Assembly: GCF_021730615.1 (NCBI RefSeq)
Contig: NZ_JAJLMN010000004.1
Location: forward strand, 62,001-126,000
Direction of reading: 5' to 3'
Origin: Lichenibacterium dinghuense
GTDB taxonomy: Bacteria > Pseudomonadota > Alphaproteobacteria > Rhizobiales > Beijerinckiaceae
DNA length: 64,000 bases
Below the pieces are notes generated by a model. It had not been told where the DNA came from, searched no databases, and was given only the letters and a program-made list of their open reading frames with translations. Position 1 is the first letter of the stretch. Each line of letters begins with the position of its first letter. The position numbers were made by a program, and so were the translations under genes. Below, piece after piece: positions 62,219 to 64,000 of this stretch.

Positions 62219-63916
62219 ATGGCGAAGCGGCCCAAGTCCGAAAAGATCGACGTCGAGGCGCTGCGCGCAGCCCTGGTGGCCGCCGAACTCCGAGCCGACC
62301 AGGCCACGGAGCGCGCCGATGAGGCCCGGGCCGCAGCCGATCGCGCCGAGGCCGAGGCGGCCGCGGTGAAGGCGCAGCTGTCGGGCGACGCGGCGCTGAT
62401 CGCCCACCTGCGGCTGGAGATCGCCAGGCTCAACCGGACCCTCTACGGCCAGCGCTCGGAGCGCACGCAGCGCCTCATCGACCAGTACGAGCTGCAACTC
62501 GAGGAGCTCGAGGCCTCGGCGGCCGCCGACGCCCTCGCGGCCGAGAAGGCCGCCGCCAAGGCCGCGATGCCGGCGCCGACGGAGCGTCGCAAGCCTTCGC
62601 GCCAGCCTTTCCCGGCCCACCTGCCGCGCGTGCGCGTCGTGGTGCCGGGCCCGGGCGCCTGCCCGTGCTGCGGGGATACGCGCCTGTCGAAGCTGGGCGA
62701 GGACGTCACCGAGACGCTGGAGGTGGTGCCGCGGAGCTGGACCGTGATCCAGACCGTGCGCGAACGCTTCTCCTGCCGCGCCTGCGAGAGCATCACCCAG
62801 CCGCCCGCGCCCTTCCACGCCGTGCCGCGCGCATGGGCTGGGCCGAGCCTGCTCGCCATGGTGCTGTTCGAGAAGTACGGCCAGCACCAGCCGCTGAACC
62901 GGCAGGCCGAGCGCTACGCCCGCGAAGGCGTTCCCCCCAGCCTGTCGACGCTGGCCGGTCAGGTGGGCGCCTGCGCGGCGGTGTTGGAGCCGCTGTTCCG
63001 GCTCATCGCGGCCCACGTCATGACGGCGGGGCGCCTGCACGGCGACGACACCACAGTGCCGGTGCTGGCCAAGGGCAAGACCAGCACGGGCCGCGTGTGG
63101 GTCTACGTGCGCGACGACCGGCCCTTCGGCGGCGCCGATCCCCCGGCGGCCCTGTTCCACTTCTCGCCCGACCGCCGGGGCGAGCACCCACAGGCGCATC
63201 TGGCGAACTGGACCGGGGTGCTGCAAGCCGACGCCTACGGGGGCTATGGCAGGCTCTACGAGGGCGGGCGCAAGCCTGCGCCGATCACCGAGGCCGCGTG
63301 CTGGGCTCACGCGCGGCGCAAATTCTTCGAGATCGCCGACATCGAGGCCGCGGCGCGCCAGAGGGCCAGGAAGAAGGTGGCGGTGATCGCGCCGCTGGCG
63401 CTCGAAGCCGTGCGACGCATGGACGAGCTATTCGCCATCGAGCGCGAGGTGAACGGCCGTCCTGCAGCCGAGCGGCTGGCCGTGAGACGCGAACGCTCCG
63501 CGCCCATCGTGACGGCCTTGGAGGGCTGGATGCGCACCGAGCGCGCCCGCGTGCCGCGGGGCTCCGAGGTAGCGAAGGCGATGGACTACATGCTGGAGCG
63601 CTGGCCGTCCTTCGCCCGCTTCCTCGACGACGGGCGCGTGTGCATGACGAACAATGCCTCGGAGCGGGCCCTGCGCGGCTTGGCCCTCGGCCGCAAGGCG
63701 TGGCTGTTCGCCGGCTCGGATCGCGGCGGCCAGCGGGCGGCGTTCTTCAACAGCCTGATCGTGACCGCCAAGCTGAACGACGTCGACCCGCAGGCCTGGC
63801 TGGCCGACGTGCTCGGCCGCATCGCGTCCCACCCGGCCCAGAGCCTCGGAGAGCTGCTGCCGTGGAACTGGCGGCCCATCCCGACCGAAACGCCGAGCCT
63901 CGACGCCGCGGCCTGA
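62219..63916 (+). CDS. tnpC: IS66 transposase TnpC
   Basis: The 565-residue transposase has a coiled-coil N-terminus (LRADQATERADEARAAADRA), the zinc-finger-like CPCCGDTRLSKLGEDVTET and CRACESITQPPAP, and a DDE core: Asp in LHGDDTTVPVLAKG, Asp in LQADAYGGYGRLYE and Glu in NNASERALRGLALGRK. It is full-length. The start is ATG 62219, preceded by GGATC. Confidence 0.94.
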   Translation: MAKRPKSEKIDVEALRAALVAAELRADQATERADEARAAADRAEAEAAAVKAQLSGDAALIAHLRLEIARLNRTLYGQRSERTQRLIDQYELQLEELEASAAADALAAEKAAAKAAMPAPTERRKPSRQPFPAHLPRVRVVVPGPGACPCCGDTRLSKLGEDVTETLEVVPRSWTVIQTVRERFSCRACESITQPPAPFHAVPRAWAGPSLLAMVLFEKYGQHQPLNRQAERYAREGVPPSLSTLAGQVGACAAVLEPLFRLIAAHVMTAGRLHGDDTTVPVLAKGKTSTGRVWVYVRDDRPFGGADPPAALFHFSPDRRGEHPQAHLANWTGVLQADAYGGYGRLYEGGRKPAPITEAACWAHARRKFFEIADIEAAARQRARKKVAVIAPLALEAVRRMDELFAIEREVNGRPAAERLAVRRERSAPIVTALEGWMRTERARVPRGSEVAKAMDYMLERWPSFARFLDDGRVCMTNNASERALRGLALGRKAWLFAGSDRGGQRAAFFNSLIVTAKLNDVDPQAWLADVLGRIASHPAQSLGELLPWNWRPIPTETPSLDAAA

Positions 63917-64000
63917 CCCAGGCCTCCCCGACCCGCAATCACGGCGCTGCGAAACCCGCAAGCGCCATTTCCGCGGCCCTCGGCGTAGGCGTACGCCTGT

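Larger units (their letters stand above)
61323..63996 (+). mobile_element. IS66-family insertion sequence, complete (about 2.67 kb)
   Basis: Inverted ends: left GCGTATGCCTGCGGCGAGGG then CCGC; right (reverse strand) GCGTACGCCTACGCCGAGGG then CCGC. Between them are tnpA, tnpB and tnpC in order, all open. The outermost bases (AGGC-type) make the ends uncertain by two or three bases. The right flank is cut by the window edge, so the 8-bp target duplication cannot be checked. Confidence 0.9.

Overview
This window looks like part of a large GC-rich plasmid or megaplasmid of an alphaproteobacterium, most likely a Methylobacterium/Methylorubrum-type member of the Hyphomicrobiales. The main evidence is a complete repABC replication and partition operon (47.77-51.44 kb) with two 16-bp parS-like palindromes and an antisense counter-transcribed RNA between repB and repC. 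The genus is inferred from gene content and GC, not from a marker gene.

Layout. 0-5 kb: the start of an unknown protein running off the left edge, a DUF3140 gene, and a giant hybrid histidine kinase broken by one amber codon. 5-10 kb: catalase-peroxidase katG and a GH36 alpha-galactosidase. 10-12 kb: a VapBC-like toxin-antitoxin pair with a degenerate toxin, then a tyrosine recombinase. 12-17 kb: a decayed patch with a flavin monooxygenase stopped at codon 31, the tail of an SfnB-like dehydrogenase, and a diguanylate cyclase split by an IS21-family element. 18-21.3 kb: three genes on one strand for stress-type proteins (two DUF2382 proteins, a polytopic membrane protein) plus a small secreted Cys-rich protein. 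21.5-42.5 kb: two near-identical IS630-family copies in inverted orientation flank about 18.7 kb with a PAS/GAF histidine kinase and its frameshifted response regulator, a dead IS3 element, a LOV (blue-light) hybrid kinase, a transglutaminase-like protein, an orphan groEL, a fatty-acid desaturase, a frameshifted CopG-type regulator, a PHB-depolymerase-family esterase, a CPA1 Na+/H+ antiporter and a PemK/MazF-type toxin pair. 42.5-47.8 kb: 5.2 kb with no recognisable gene but both parS-like sites. 51.7-54.2 kb: a second, badly frameshifted IS21-family element that has replaced the 5' part of a histidine kinase. 54.6-60.9 kb: c-di-GMP enzymes (a PAS-GGDEF cyclase and a HAMP-PAS-GGDEF-EAL protein) around a membrane protein and a cupredoxin. 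61.3-64 kb: a complete IS66 element.

How it fits together. The cargo is mainly for sensing and surviving stress: peroxide removal (KatG), protein folding (GroEL), membrane adjustment (desaturase), ion/pH balance (antiporter), stress-domain proteins and several light, redox or small-ligand sensory kinases and c-di-GMP enzymes. It sits on a replicon kept by RepABC and perhaps by two toxin-antitoxin loci. Many accessory genes are broken, either by single-base deletions (I saw deletions almost exclusively) or by single nonsense codons. This is either real decay on a mobile replicon or residual sequencing error, and the two should be separated before any of these genes is called dead.
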